Shown: positions 21,886 through 34,764, counted from the first letter of the stretch. The stretch is DNA of 64,000 nt from Volvox africanus (GCA_030268105.1 BSDZ01000112.1:372001-436000), one strand, 5' to 3'. Translations and numbers: made by a program. Notes: a model not told the origin generated them from the letters alone.

Positions 21886-23609
21886 TTAGCCGCTAAATAA
21901 CATATCGGCATTTAAAGCCGGGGCGATTGCGGTGACCCCTGACTGTTTGACGTACAGGCAAATACCCTCAACCGGCACCATGTAGGCCGTGTAGGCTAGC
22001 GTCCAGCCTTGACTGTTGAACCCCTTGCAACGGGCATCCGCGTCGCAGGCTGCCAGAGCTTCTGCCGTATTGTTCTTCTGTTGGATTAGTAGACCGCCGG
22101 CTCCGCTAATGCCCGCGAAACTGGCGGGAATCGCCACGTCATTGTCGGTGAAAGTCGTGTATCCAGTGACAGATGCACATACTGCGTCGCCAGGGAGGAG
22201 GGATGCGGAGCCGCATGATTATTATTGTGCCAGATAAGAATACCTAGAATTAGCTAGGATAGCTAGGCCACGACCACATCCCAGCCAACTTAGACCACAT
22301 ACACGGCAGTCGACAACTAACCTCTTCCAGTTCATGTTCTACTTAGGCAACGTGTAGTATAAGTTAGGCTTTTCGTCTATCTTCTGGACTTCGCTCGCTC
22401 GCGAAATATATTACGCGCAATTTCACGATCTGGAGTTTACTTTTGCTTGATATTATGGCAGGCAATATGATATGAACGATATGCTGACAGATCCAGGACG
22501 TTGTATTATTAACTACTAAGATTTTAGATTCGCCGTACAACATTTCATGGTTTTAAAGGCGAAGAGGAGCTGGCCCGGTTGGAAGTCTGTTGCCATACCT
22601 TTTGGTGGTGGAGGAGGTGGTGGTGGCGGAGGCGGAGGCAAAGGCGAAAGTGGCGGCGATGGCGGCGATGGCGGCGATGGCGGTGGTGGTGATGGCGGTG
22701 GAGGTGGTGGTGGTGATGGCGGTGGCGGTGATGGCGGTGGAGGTGGTGGTGGTGATGGCGGTGTTGGTGGTGGAGGCGATGGCGGTGGAGGTGGTGACGG
22801 TGGTGGCGGCGGTGACGGTGGTGGTAGCGGTGACGGTGGCGGCGACGGCTGCGGTGGCCGTGGAGGGGGTGATGGCGGAGGTGACGGTGGCTGCGGAGGC
22901 CTTGGCTGCGGAGATGGCGGCCGCGGTGACGGCGGCCGCGGTGAAGGCGGCCGTGGCCGCGGTGAAGGTGGCTGTGGGGGTGGCGCCGGCGGCGGCGACG
23001 GTGGCGTTGGTGGTGACGGCGGCGGCGGTATTTTCGTATACAAGCAGAACCCTGGTCGTCTCGCGGTTGGCACCAGGAGGGACTTCGCGTATCCTTCTGA
23101 ATTGAAACCTTTGCATCTGGAATCTGAATTGCAGAAAGCTGCCAATACGGTGAGGTTCGCGAAGTTGTACAGGTCATCTCCCGTGTGGTCAATGTCCGCT
23201 TTGACAGTGAAGCCGGGAACAGCTGGGCATACTGCGGTAGGTGATGATTGCATGGTGGGACAAAGTCGCGCAAGAGCAACAAGGGAGAAGTTAGGGGAAT
23301 ACTGAGCGCTATCTATCTATGCCGTACAACGTTTGGAAAATGGACAAATTGACCTCTGAAGAAGATGTGGATAAACACGGAGAAAAAGAAAAATCAAAAC
23401 CAATTAACAATTATTAAGCCTCTGAGACTGTTAAACCAGACGATGAGTGCAGAATCCAACTGTGTGTGTGATGGTTGGGTCCCAGTTCCTGACCGGGATG
23501 AAAACTCCGTTAGATACCTATCCCATACCCATCCACCTACCCATCCCCCCACCCAAGCAGACACCACACACACACATACACACACACACACATATATATA
23601 TATGTGTGT

Positions 23610-23659
<50 letters not shown>

Positions 23660-26067
23660 CTACATGCAGCAAAGACCCGATCACTAGATAGATGTCCACC
23701 AGCCAGCAGGTAACTGGTAATAACTGGTAATAACTGGTAACTGGTCATCATCCCGGACATTTAGGTAGCCGTACATACACACCTCCTGCCTGATTAGGTC
23801 CTGATCCTGCCTGATGTTACAACCTCACCAACCCACCAAGGAAATGACCGACCTGTCACAGGCGGCGGCAAGGGGGGGTTTGGACTCCTAGGTGAAGGCG
23901 GAAGGGGCGGTGCGGAAGGCCCCAGTCGTTTCACGTAGAAGCACGTGCCGCGAGATGGCTGGGTAGTGTTTGCAATAAACTTCGTGTAGCCGTCGGAGTT
24001 GAAGCCCATGCAGTTCGGATCCAGCATACATGCATCTGCTGCCGAAGTGATATTGGGGTACCTGGCGATATTGTCCCCAAAATGGTTAACGTCGGGTCGT
24101 ACGGTATACCCGCGGATGACTGTGCAATCTGCAGGGGGGGATGAAGGAGGGAGGTGGGAGGAGGGAGGGTGCAATTGCTGCATCTGGACTACGTAATCGA
24201 TGAGGGAAGGCAAAGGGGTGCAATACACACGTGGGGTGGGAGCAAAGGGATGCAATAAACATGGGGACTATGCATGACATATCAACCGCAAAAAAACATC
24301 ACTCGAACATCGCGGACGCAGCCGTAGACGACCCCTAGTACCGTTACTCTCCGTGTTAGGAAGAGAGGCGCGGTATTACTCCCCCCGCGGTCTTACTTTT
24401 TTCTTCCTTCTCATTCTCTTATGCATATATTGCTCATCTGAATCCCCCCGACCAACCTAAGAGCCCCTGGCTGCTGCCCATTACTGGCTGTCGTCATTTT
24501 TTATCAGTGTCCTCCCCTTTCCTTGACTCATGGTTGTTTTCTTGACCCATTCTGTTCATTCTTCTCAAGCATCCATACGAACACGCGGTCAAAACGAAAA
24601 GTATTGCTTTGCAAACGATATATACCAGGTCTAGCCAAGTCCATCGTACGCCGTAAATTTTCCATCTCCAAAAACATGATGATATGCATAAGGGGACGGT
24701 GTAACATGCAGGGTTAGACCGTTAGACAGTTCATAGTTAGGCACCTTCGTTAACAAGGCTACCAACGTACTTGTTGAGGGTGGTGCCGGTGGCGCGGGAG
24801 GCGACGGCGGGGGGCGTGGACTGGGTTGCGGAGGCCTTGGCGGCGGAGGTCTCATGATTTTGGTGTACAGGCAAACCTCAGACTTGAATTGTGATGGCGT
24901 GACTTTGCTTTTGAGCCAACCGTCGGTGTTGAACCCCTTGCAGGTAATGTCTTTGTCACAAGCAGTGGCGGTTTCGAAGACGTCGTCGGATGCTTGCGTT
25001 ATATCATCGCCATTGTGGTCAGCATTGACTTGCAGGATGTAGTTTTCGAACTCTGGACAAACTACGTAATGGGTGGAAAAGGCAGGGCGCCGGATGGAAC
25101 CATTATATGGAAATTGAAAGCAGCCAGCAGTTGATGTCTATCTTGCAACCTGCTGAATTAGCAAACAAGACATATCGATTTGCAAGAACAAAAAAAGACA
25201 AGTGTATATGTGCATGTGTTCCTTCCCTCCCTCACCATGTGGTAATGTGAATATGTGGTAATGTAAGTATATCGGAGGAGGCAGGGGGGAGAAAAAAAAT
25301 ATATATATATACACCCCGGCACTTCTCCCCCTGCCTCCGCCACATATTTACATTACCGCATGACTCCCATGAGGGAGGGAAAGAACACGTGCCCCCAAGC
25401 CGCAAACGTTCCCCCTGCATTCCATTTTTTGCCCGTGCTGCTTAGAGCTGTATGGCCTAGCTATCTGGCTACATCTGGTCACTCCTCGTGACCTGTCATT
25501 TGTCCATCCCATACAACGACCCAGATAAACTTTGCAACAGCATAAAGTCAAAATTTGATGTGTGTTGACAAAGAAGACGCTACATATATGCGTGTCACAA
25601 GCCAGATACGTCACGGATGTACTTCATTCCGCCGTGCAACTAACTAGCTCAGGTACCCCCAGGTACGTACCCACATATAGTTAGTTGGTAGCATACCCCT
25701 TATTTTAAAATTTATCACATACAGAGAGAGGTTTTGTGTACCATTATTTATCAGTCATTTAGGGAAACAATACCTCCGACTAAACTTCCAACACAACTTC
25801 CAAGTCCTTACTTCCGACTATCTGAAGCAGATTTCTCCGATTGTCCGTGACATCAGCGGAACCGAGTTCCCCATGCTGCTGTAGCTGCTCTTGGAGATCT
25901 TCAACTGCTTTCCGTTGAGACTCGTTTGCGAAGGCAGTGAAAGCTGACGACTGCAGCAGTAGGAGTAGCGCTGTAAGCACTATTACTCGCTGCACCTGTG
26001 CTGCTGCCACCCGCCGCCACTGCAGGCCGCCTCCTCCACCGGTTGTTTGGCACCACTCGGGGGCCAT
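21886..26067 (-). CDS. Secreted protein with four PAN/Apple-like modules and poly-proline linkers
   Basis: Exons (minus): 26067-25812, 25061-24771, 24128-23853, 23231-22599, 22181-21886; 583 residues. All four introns are phase 1 with GT-AG ends. Exon 1 encodes a hydrophobic segment (VIVLTALLLLLQSSAFTAFA) read as signal peptide, then a short helical stretch. Each later exon encodes one module with C-x(31-43)-C-x5-C-x22-C-[LF]-Y-x-K and a GFN[TS][DEQ]G motif, like PAN/Apple domains. The first three modules are followed by Pro/Ser-rich linkers; the third is an SPPP run of about 140 residues, typical of volvocine cell-wall and extracellular-matrix glycoproteins. An extracellular adhesive or matrix role is inference. 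An upstream in-frame ATG at 26187 would add 40 residues including another hydrophobic stretch, so the start is uncertain. Confidence 0.82.
22599..23035 (-). repeat. Proline-coding low-complexity tract
   Basis: GGTGGCGG-type triplet repeats on the plus strand encode (S)PPP on the minus strand. They are part of exon 4 of the PAN-module gene and make all other frames falsely open. Confidence 0.9.
23568..23658. repeat. CA/TA/GT microsatellite
   Basis: (CA)n, (TA)n, (GT)n in sequence, inside intron 3 of the PAN-module gene. Confidence 0.95.
23658..23800 (+). repeat. Dispersed 145-bp repeat, copy 1
   Basis: Contains TACATGCAGCAAAGACCC, GATGTCCACCAGCCAGCAGG and three tandem TAACTGGTAA units. A close second copy is at 38202-38347. 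This copy lies in intron 3 of the PAN-module gene. Confidence 0.85.
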
Positions 26068-26189
26068 CCTACGTGTCGCACGTGAAGCCGAGCCGAAGCG
26101 AGGCGCTTGAAAGCTGGATAGGCAGAGGGGAAAGCAGAGCCAAACAAAGATACACGTTGTCATGACGTAATAATGAAAAGTGTACACAG

Positions 26190-29100
26190 TATGTGCCGTA
26201 CGTGAGTCATACGTACATCATTTATGATACGCGACCTTTCTTAGGTATTCGGCGGAAGACATAAAAGCATGCGACAGGTTTCATTCTATAGGCTAGATTT
26301 CTCTTGGCTCTTACATGCCCTCCGTGGACGGCTAATCATGAATGGCTGCTCCGTCCGCCGCTATGGCACATACTACGTACCATTTTCACTACTATGTCGT
26401 GACAGGCTGGCCAGCTGGCTGCGTGGCTAGCCGAATGGATTGATGGAGCCATACAGCAATGCCTGACATCACGTCAACCCTTTCATAGCACGCTGTCTCT
26501 CGTTAACATTCATAGCCACAATTCGTTTTTTTGCCGACTTCATATCACAGCTAACATGTCGTATGCCTTTATGTGACATTTTCAGGACGCACGCCGCCAT
26601 CCAGCGGTGTTAAAGCGATCCAACGCGTATCAGTGATTTTGAACTACCGCTCGGACTACCTACCTTAGGGCTGTCTCGGCTGTAAGTACGTAGTTGCTCC
26701 GGCTGGAAGTTATGAAGGTTTACGAAAGCGCCTTAGTGAACGCACAGCTTGCAACTGAATGCGCGGCGGGGCACTTGAGCGGCCTGCGTGTGCGTTTGCG
26801 TGTGCGTGCGTTTGGATATACAACGCAGAGGTACGCGCACAAAGGAGCACAGGGGATGGGTTAGTGAATACGAATTACGATAGACGGATTAGAAACCGCC
26901 AGCCTGAGGATGAACGGAATGCAGGTGGTAGGTAGCTAGGTTGCGCCTCACTATATCGCTTCCTATAGTAGTCTTAAGGGACACACCTGCATGCTGTTCC
27001 TACTTTTTCGACAAGTACACGAGAACTAAAGTGCAAGCCATCGCAGGTTTCTAAGAACCTTCGAACGGACTTTCTGCTTCGGATTTTGCTCTTGGCCGCG
27101 AATACTTAGGAATGATTACTACATATGATAAGGAGACATGCTACCTTACTGACGTCTAGTTGTTCCTTATAAATGGCACGCAATTAGTAAGCAAGTGGAA
27201 TCTCATTCATCTCGCGTAAAGTGCTGCGAGAAAAGTACGTGGCAATAATGGCCAGGGCAGAACAGAGTGCTGTTCACTTTAGGTTTGGACGGAAACATCT
27301 AAGCAACATTATTTACATGTGAATTGGTCTATCCCGGGATATGTTGCGCGCTGTGCGGCAAAAGTTACGGATATGTAAGTCAATCGATCGGAGGGCGCTT
27401 CGGATTACCAATCGACTTCCCATCGGCTCATAAGATACTACGATTTGCACAAATTGACAAAATATCTAATAACTACAGCTACATTACAAGTTAAAACCGC
27501 AATAACACTATCAAGAAAATCAAAAAGTTTAAAATGCTTGAGGTTTCCAAGGCATGCTAGCTAGTCAGAAGCTGTTCATCAGCGACCTACAAACCAACTT
27601 CACAACGCGTTTACGTAGCCCAACATTAAATACAACCTGGGACGTGCAACGTTCAATATTGGTTTAAATAGTTATCGCTCAAGCAAGACCATACCTCTAG
27701 GAAAAAGGAACAACCAAGTGGTGTTGTCGACGTTGTTGCATGCAGACTTCCACTGCTTCCTCCAGCTCACGCAACGAGCTCCGAAAGCTCTGACTCCGGT
27801 GATGCCTTCCTCAGCAGTAATTTCGCCCCAACGCGACACAGACTGTCAGTAACTGCAGTGCACTTATGCAATAGTTTATGGAAAGGTCTAGTTATGACAG
27901 CGTGTGTACACGGTTGAGAGGGGTTGTACATGTATGTACGGGAAGCATCGATTTCAAAGCTCACACAAAGGTATCACACAATTAGGGACAAAATTCAGGA
28001 GAGGTCCATTGTTTTAGATGATACAAAGTTATCAAACCGTACTTTAAAACGTGGCCAGTGTATAATGCTACAGCTCAACGGGCGAGGCTTATTCGCGTCC
28101 GTATATTTACCCCAAAGCGTATAGGACGGCGGCTTCCTTAATTATAAAATGGTAGGTGGATGTATAAAACGTTCTGTACTCCTTTATTTCTTATCAAGTT
28201 GCATATCCTATGAAAGGTCGGTTAGTTACGAATACTACTGGCGGGTTCGGGTGCGCTTCAGCTTACTACAAGGTAGGCGGGCGCCTTCAGCCGAGCTGTC
28301 TGATTTAAAGGGACGGGATTTGGACTTCAAATTCAGTGCATTGTATATATTGGAACGACTCGATGGTTACTGTAGGCATGAACGTCGTCATGCATAATGA
28401 AGAAAGGTGCTCGACATTTGTTGCTTGTGGCGCATCTGACAGAAGTTCGCGACTTCTCTCCGTGTCAATGGGCGAGGCAGTAGCTTTGTAGGTACGGCCC
28501 TTTTGTCAGTCAGTCTGTCTTATGGGTTCGGTGATATTGTACTTTCAGCCGCTTCCGGACACTTGCGGCGTCTTGCAGCGCGTCTCATAAGGCAGGAGAT
28601 GTACTTCAATGTGCTCGCATAATTGAAGGTTTAAAATAACATATTTTTACATCAAAAATCGGAAACAGTAGGCATGCCAGTCTTCACGCCTCTTCGCACG
28701 GAAAGAGGCGTCAGTTAACCAGCGATGCATGTTATTGTAAGCAAACGTCGGCGGGAATCATTCCTGAATGGCATGAAAAAATCTTTGATAATCAGGCTAC
28801 TGATGAATAACACTTAATAGTGTCTTCCTATCATATCGTAACCGAGTACTGATGCGCATGTACTATTCCAGTCCCCAGCCCACCTCTCTACTCTATCTTA
28901 GTACCGCTATACAAGAGCACCGGCAGAACGGAACAGCTTCACGCTCCATCCGCTCGCGTCTTTCAATAATTTCAGCCCTGCTAGAGAGCTATAAATGTAT
29001 CAGCCTGTATCAGGAAAACTACCCTAAGAACTCGCTGTTGGCTTGACACAGCTACTCAAGGCTCGCTCTATCCCCCCTCTGATTAGTATTAGACGGGCTT

Positions 29101-29340
29101 ATCAAGCCGGTCTAGGCCCTTAAAGCTCACGTAACGATACACCCATCATCGATGGTTATCGCGCGACAACAAATAGTAAACCCGATCATACATTCGGGAG
29201 CGGTTGATTTTGGTGTACGCTCGCGCGCTTTTGACCCGTACTGTTGCAGCATGGTACTCGCCGGCCACCTTGGTTGGGGAGTAATGACCAGGCTTTTATT
29301 AGAGGTCGAAGTCAGCTGCACCACCACAAAACCCAGTAGT
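26190..29340. other. No gene seen
   Basis: About 3.1 kb without a frame, splice pattern or repeat that I can support. A GTGCGT run is at 26786-26812. Confidence 0.5.
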
Positions 29341-29346
29341 ACACTG

Positions 29347-29434
29347 GGTTGGAAAGTGAGCAACACTTATATACGAAAGAATGATAGAGCAAGTGATGGC
29401 CCACGAAGGGCCGGGCGCTTTGCTGATTTCAACA
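29347..29434 (+). repeat. Left LTR of TRIM
   Basis: About 94% identical by eye to 29576-29665; differences include the first base, ATGATAG/ATGTCAG and a 2-base indel (AGTGATGG/AGTAATACGG). Confidence 0.85.
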
Positions 29435-29451
29435 GGTTATGAGCCCCGAGC
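29435..29451 (+). promoter_or_regulatory. Primer-binding site of TRIM
   Basis: GGTTATGAGCCCCGAGC begins directly after the left LTR. Its complement contains GCTCGGGGCTCATAACC, the expected anticodon stem-loop of initiator tRNA-Met. Confidence 0.75.
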
Positions 29452-29575
29452 GCACATGCGCGGCTGGCCGGATCGCCGGTTCGAATCCCGCTGGCTGTTG
29501 ACCAGGGCAGGGATGCCGGGACGAGGCAGCTATCGGGAGGCCGTGGAGCTCGACGGAGTGTCGCTCACGGGGGGG

Positions 29576-29665
29576 TGTTGGAAAGTGAGCAACACTCATA
29601 TACGAAAGAATGTCAGAGCAAGTAATACGGCCCACGAAGGGCCGGGCGCTTTGCTGACTTCAACA
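29576..29665 (+). repeat. Right LTR of TRIM
   Basis: Starts TGTTGG and ends CAACA, directly after a run of seven G, and is followed by the CACTG duplication. Confidence 0.85.
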
Positions 29666-31674
29666 CACTGGAGTACTCCTAGTGTGTGACTGGTGTGCGA
29701 CGGACATTTTATAATGTTCGCCGCTTCGGTTTCGGTTCGTAGCCAGTGCACCCTGTCGCATCGGGCGATTAGGGTCGGTACTCGGTAGATTGGCTTTGAA
29801 AGCAGTACAGCAGTACAAAAGGAACGGTTGCTACTGTACAGATAGTTATGTCTGGGTTTTATATTTCAAAATCTGTGCACACATGGTTCGTAAGCCCAAC
29901 ATACCAAACGTATGTACGGTAAACTTAATAAATGCCCTTTAGTATATTTCTTGACATCCGCCAGCTATTCGTGTTCAGTATCGTAAGTTTAATGATATCC
30001 ATTTTAGGGAATTGATTTACAGCACTCTATCCGTCTTTTGCTCAACTGGGCGGGCTCTTCAGAAGCACTGTTGTCACGACGTTGTTGTGAAAATCGTACA
30101 CAGTATGTGCACTTACGTGACATGACATCACCGCTATTCCATACGGGCATGTTCATTACGGAACACATGTCCACTTGCTAGCTAGCTACGCTGGCAGTTT
30201 CGGGTTGCACCAGTTATGAGTTACTCCCTGACACCGGTATATTCCTTGCCGAGCGACATTCCTTGCACTCCTGGCCGGCTAATCTGCGCTCATTCGCTTA
30301 TTTTGGCCTTGCGCTAATCTGGCTTTGGGAAGAGCACGGATAAGAGGCCTATTCAATTAATAGCAGTACATACGCGTTCTAGCGGGCTCCGGATGGCGGG
30401 AACGGTTCTTACATATTGTGGAGCCAGCAGGAAGTGAGTACAGGTGTCAGCAGCAGGATGCATGTAACTTAATCGGTTCCCAAAATGCGTCACTTCAAAA
30501 ATAGTATCCTCATTCTTGTTACAATAACAGAGGGGACGGAGTCATGCTTGGTAAGCATGCTGAAGATCGATATCTGCTGCCCAGCGAGGACGTTGGGAGC
30601 AGATTACATCTTTCAACGCCATCACGCACCGTCGTGTCTCTGTACCCTCCTGTTTGAACAACACGCAGCACTGCACATCTGTAGGTTTAATCACCTGCAT
30701 GCTGCCAGGCTAAAACACATGTATGGGTGTTATCATTCTGGCAGCTTCGGCGCCCGCAGGCTATTGGCTCGCTAGATAAGGGAACGGGAATGCATGCATG
30801 CATGGCTCCGTGGGTTGATAGATACTGATAGGTAGGTGGCAATTCACCTACCCTTCCCGCAGATACGACGTTATGGTCTGAATGCATTCACTCAGACGAA
30901 CCTTGCTATGTAATGCTCCATCATCCTGTATCTAACCGGATCAGCCCACGGGCCTGACATGGTCTACTCGCTCGTCAGCCGGCTCATCTGAGTGAGAGCT
31001 CTAAAACCTCGCGTGCCTGGGCCAGGGGCTGCTTGAAATCCGATCACTATAACACCTCAAGCCCCAATTCAAGCCGAGCGCCTTGCTGGGCATAACATAC
31101 TCCCCCATTATGTATGTATGTGCATAACGACCAGCTGGCTTAGCCCGCCTCCAACGCACTCAGCACTCGGCTAAATATATGTACAATGGCAAATCCAGGA
31201 CAGAGGAAACCTTTCATAACACGTAACAAGGGTTCATTCGAAGCACAGGCGCCTGTAATTAGGCCTGTAGGCCATTCACACGCGCAACCAAACAGTTAAA
31301 GGTGCTTGGTTCCGAAATTTCGAAAGCATGCGGAAGTCTGGACCTCACGCACTGGCCAGTCTACCACTGCAACAACGAACATTAGTTCTGCTGTACGAAC
31401 GCACCGTTCTATCCCCTGCATGTAGATAGGCTGCGGGTCAAGGGCTAGATGGAACTAACGGGGGGGCACACGTTAGTGTGCGTGCGTGTGCATGCACCAT
31501 GCATGGTTCTTCTAAATGCAAGCTAGATACATGGCCGGCAAGGAAACGATGTAGCGTTGATTTAAAAACAGAATCTCATGACATTAGTTGTTCGCAGGTT
31601 GGATACTAGCTACCTCCACATAGTTATAAACCCCCAATCCTCCGCGGAGCTCCAAGCAAGGGCATCTTATTTCC

Positions 31675-31680
31675 TCACAC

Positions 31681-31732
<52 letters not shown>

Positions 31733-31744
31733 GTATGTATGTAT
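31675..31744. repeat. CA/TA microsatellite
   Basis: (CA)n followed by (TA)n and GTAT units. Confidence 0.95.
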
Positions 31745-31750
31745 ACCCAT

Positions 31751-31788
31751 CTACAACGTTTTAGTTGTATAATACTAAAACGTTGTAG
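31751..31788. repeat. Perfect 15-bp inverted repeat with 8-base loop
   Basis: CTACAACGTTTTAGT, loop TGTATAAT, then ACTAAAACGTTGTAG. It lies immediately after a microsatellite. Confidence 0.95.
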
Positions 31789-31958
31789 GAGCCTGCTGCC
31801 TGTTAAAGCTAGCCTTCATTCATATCATTCAGAAACGGGCAATAACAATAACAGTAATAGTAATACCACGCCGGCCGTAGCCTGGCGTGTGTTAACGAGT
31901 AACTGAAAGGCGGGTTGCATACGTAGCCTACCCTGTATGCCCGCAATACCAGATGGAG

Positions 31959-32066
<108 letters not shown>

Positions 32067-33928
32067 CATACTCTATACATATATATATATATGTATTAGC
32101 ATCCGGGACGGACCGCGTCTTTTTGGACATCTATCTTCAAATTAGGCTTGTAACAGAGATACAACGAACATAATAGCATTTATAGCTTGGTCGCAAAAAC
32201 ATTAGTGCAGCAGGCTAACGTACACAAATCCTTACAAGGTATATCGCAATCAAGCAATCGACATAAAGCAAGTACTTGCATATCTAGATGATAACTTCGT
32301 TATGCCACATCTATCTTGATGCTAGCAACGGTACTTTTGAGGCTTAACGGCTTCTTGTACGTTTTCCTATAACCCTGGCTTCCAAATGACTGACCCTAAA
32401 TGAACAACAGTGGAAAAAGCGGCTAGGGAAGGGTCTGCTGCTGCACTGCTGCTATCTAGCTGCAGACCTGGGGAGCTCCCTGCCACAGACCGGAAAGACA
32501 CCAGGACGGAGTTTGCTTGCTTCCTCCGTCCCTGGGCGCCCAGTACCCAGGTAAGGCGAAGGTTGCATGTGATTAACATTGCGTTGTTTATTGTCGAAGA
32601 GGCCCAGAGCTTTAGTTGCGCCATTGCCGGCTATCTAGCGTGTGCTGTCTTCCTACCTTTCAGCGCGTGGCCTTGTGACTACCAAGCGGCTGTAGCGACC
32701 TGTGGCCTTCCAGCACCCCACTCAAACAGACACAATGACGTACGGGACTGTTTCCGTCTCGTTAATGCTGCGAATTATATATTTGGTGGGAAATGATAAA
32801 TAATTATCGTGCTTGCTAGGTACCCACTGCATGCTGCGTTTCACGTTATCTTCCTCGGAGAGAGGCGGATCTGTTGTCGCTCATTGATGACTCATGAAGA
32901 ATTCATGATAGACGGATAGAGCTGCCGTTCACCTGCATCAGATGGGAATATGGGAATAGGTTGCGTCCATTCGCTTTCATCAACATTGGTATTGCTTTTG
33001 GTCCTGTTCCAAGGTCACATGAAACAAAACTGCAGAAAAACGTTAGGAAGCTGGGAATGCGGCATGCTTTATCTCTTAAGTTTTCTCAGGGGACTGTTCA
33101 TGAAAGAGCCAAAAACAGCTGATTTAGTTACATCCTTGTCTAAATTTTAGATTCGGAACTTTTTTATTATAGATGGGAAATAAGATCATCAAAAGATAAA
33201 GTTATCCGCAACATCAGCGGCGAATACTTGTGTAGTGCCTGTTATCGGCACAAATATATATTGATATAGTAAATAGCAATTATATCTTAATTTCTAAGGA
33301 TGCATGGCCTCCTTTATAAAAGAGATTGAGCTGATATCCGCACGTACTGTTGTCTTGCAAAGCATAATTCGCTATCGTTCTGTGACGAGCGAATGGCACT
33401 TCGCATGCATTCCTAAGCGCAACTTTGTAGCGCTTCATGCATTTTGATAAAACACATATTATATATCGGAAATTGAACTTAGGTCCATATGAAACGCATG
33501 ATTGCGAGCATATTGGCATTATTGTACTATCAGAGCGACATAGGCCGTCGGTCGCGATATGCATGATACGCGCTAATAATTATTATTTAACAAAGTAAAA
33601 TTACCGGCATAGCGTATTTGCATACTATACCGCGCATGAGCTCCCGGTTGTCGCTGGCAAGCTTGTGTAATGGCGTGAGTAACGTAACTCACTATGCATG
33701 AATCTTTGCCCGCGCATAGATTACACTGTTGCAATCAATAAGACGCATTGCACTGATGGAATGAAGGCTTTTATATGACGATTCCTGCTGTAGATCAGAA
33801 TGGTACGTCCTATTAGACGAGATACGTCAAATCTCCTATTATTATGTAATTAAGTTATTTATCACAAATTGCCAAAGTCTGACAACTCAGTTTCGCTCTT
33901 TCTGGCGCTTCTGCGCCGTTCACGCTGT

Positions 33929-34450
33929 TACATTGGCCCTCGCTGATGTGGGGAATCCAACCGTCAATCCGGGTTCATTTGGCCTTAATGCTGAAAGAGG
34001 TGGAGCTAGCAGCCATTACAGCGATGTCATCCGTCACTATTGCACGAAGCCAGGACACTTCATTGATTGTCTGAAGAGAAAAGCGGATCGCCAAGTCAAT
34101 GGTGGAACTGGCGGTGGCTCAGGTGGTGGAAGGCACTCCTATTCCTATGCGCCGCATCACATGACATTTGCCATAAAAGACAATGGCTCACATCTACTTT
34201 ATTGGCATCTGGATTCTGAATCAACATGGCATGTCACCTACAATGAGTCAAAGTTAGTGGACGTACAACCACTATCCCCCGACAAGCAGCTGGAGATTGT
34301 GTGTGTCGGCAGCCAAATTCTCATACCAATGGCTGTCGGGAACCTGAGCATGCACAGCAACATCATAAAGAACTTGCAACTATCAATTTACGTCTACGTG
34401 GCACGTGAGCCTGTCGTAAAGATTATATCGATCTATCAACTAGATAGTTG
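33929..34450 (+). pseudogene. Copia gag zinc knuckle and protease fragment
   Basis: The plus frame carries a degenerate zinc knuckle, RHYCTKPGHFIDC, lacking its first Cys and one residue of spacing, then WHLDSESTWHVTYNESK. The latter matches the Copia protease active-site strand (normally W-x-LDSGAS-x-H-x-T), with the catalytic Gly changed to Glu. It ends near 34450, where an opposite-strand gag begins. Inactive. Confidence 0.75.
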
Positions 34451-34454
34451 ATTC

Positions 34455-34764
34455 TAACATCACGCAGATATGCACGAGTTGCATCAGCAGTGCTACGCTA
34501 ACCAATCCCATATCATCTCTCTCAAATGCCATGGGCAGGCAAATAGGACTTCACAACCTGTGTGCTCTGAGGCAACCCACACAAGTATAGGTCGGGCACA
34601 CTGCAATCAGCTTCTATCCTACCAAGAGCAAGCACTCCAGACAGATACAGGAAGTATTCGTTCAAGCAGTCCCTAGTTTCCGTCGTTAGTGCGATCAAGG
34701 CCTTCAACTGATCCAGACTCTTGTTCGGATCAGCAGCCGCAGCAGCGAGCGAGAAACAATCCAA
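34455..34764 (-). pseudogene. Copia-like gag fragment, opposite strand
   Basis: The minus frame includes LDQLKALIALTTETRDCLNE and LYLCGLPQSTQVVKSYLP, then stops, then an ATRAYLRD block shared with 7960-8000. It is a diverged relative of the gag at 7792-8325. Its leader and LTR follow at 34770-35852. Confidence 0.55.

Larger units (their letters stand above)
29347..29665 (+). mobile_element. TRIM (miniature LTR retrotransposon), complete, 319 bp
   Basis: Direct repeats of 88 and 90 bp (29347-29434, 29576-29665) surround a 141-bp core. The right repeat has TGTTGG...TTCAACA ends; the left starts GGTTGG, one base changed. Target-site duplication CACTG is at 29342-29346 and 29666-29670. The core starts with GGTTATGAGCCCCGAGC, complementary to the anticodon arm of initiator tRNA-Met (GGGCTCATAACC), a primer type known from copia. 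It ends with a polypurine run ACGGGGGGG immediately before the right LTR. It has no coding capacity, so movement would need proteins from an autonomous relative. Confidence 0.85.

Noticed and set aside
22547..23305. Long plus-strand Gly-rich and other open frames across the PAN-module exon
   Set aside because: They arise from the triplet repeats that encode poly-proline on the minus strand; the spliced minus-strand model with constant phase and cysteines explains the region.
29441..29510. tRNA gene suggested by GCCGGTTCGAATCCCGC
   Set aside because: The T-arm-like motif lies inside the TRIM core with a mismatched stem and no acceptor, D or anticodon arm; the TRIM reading explains the rest.
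32410..32796. 128-codon plus-strand frame with a GTAAGG site
   Set aside because: One donor-like site alone is weak; no acceptor-paired exon or motif nearby.
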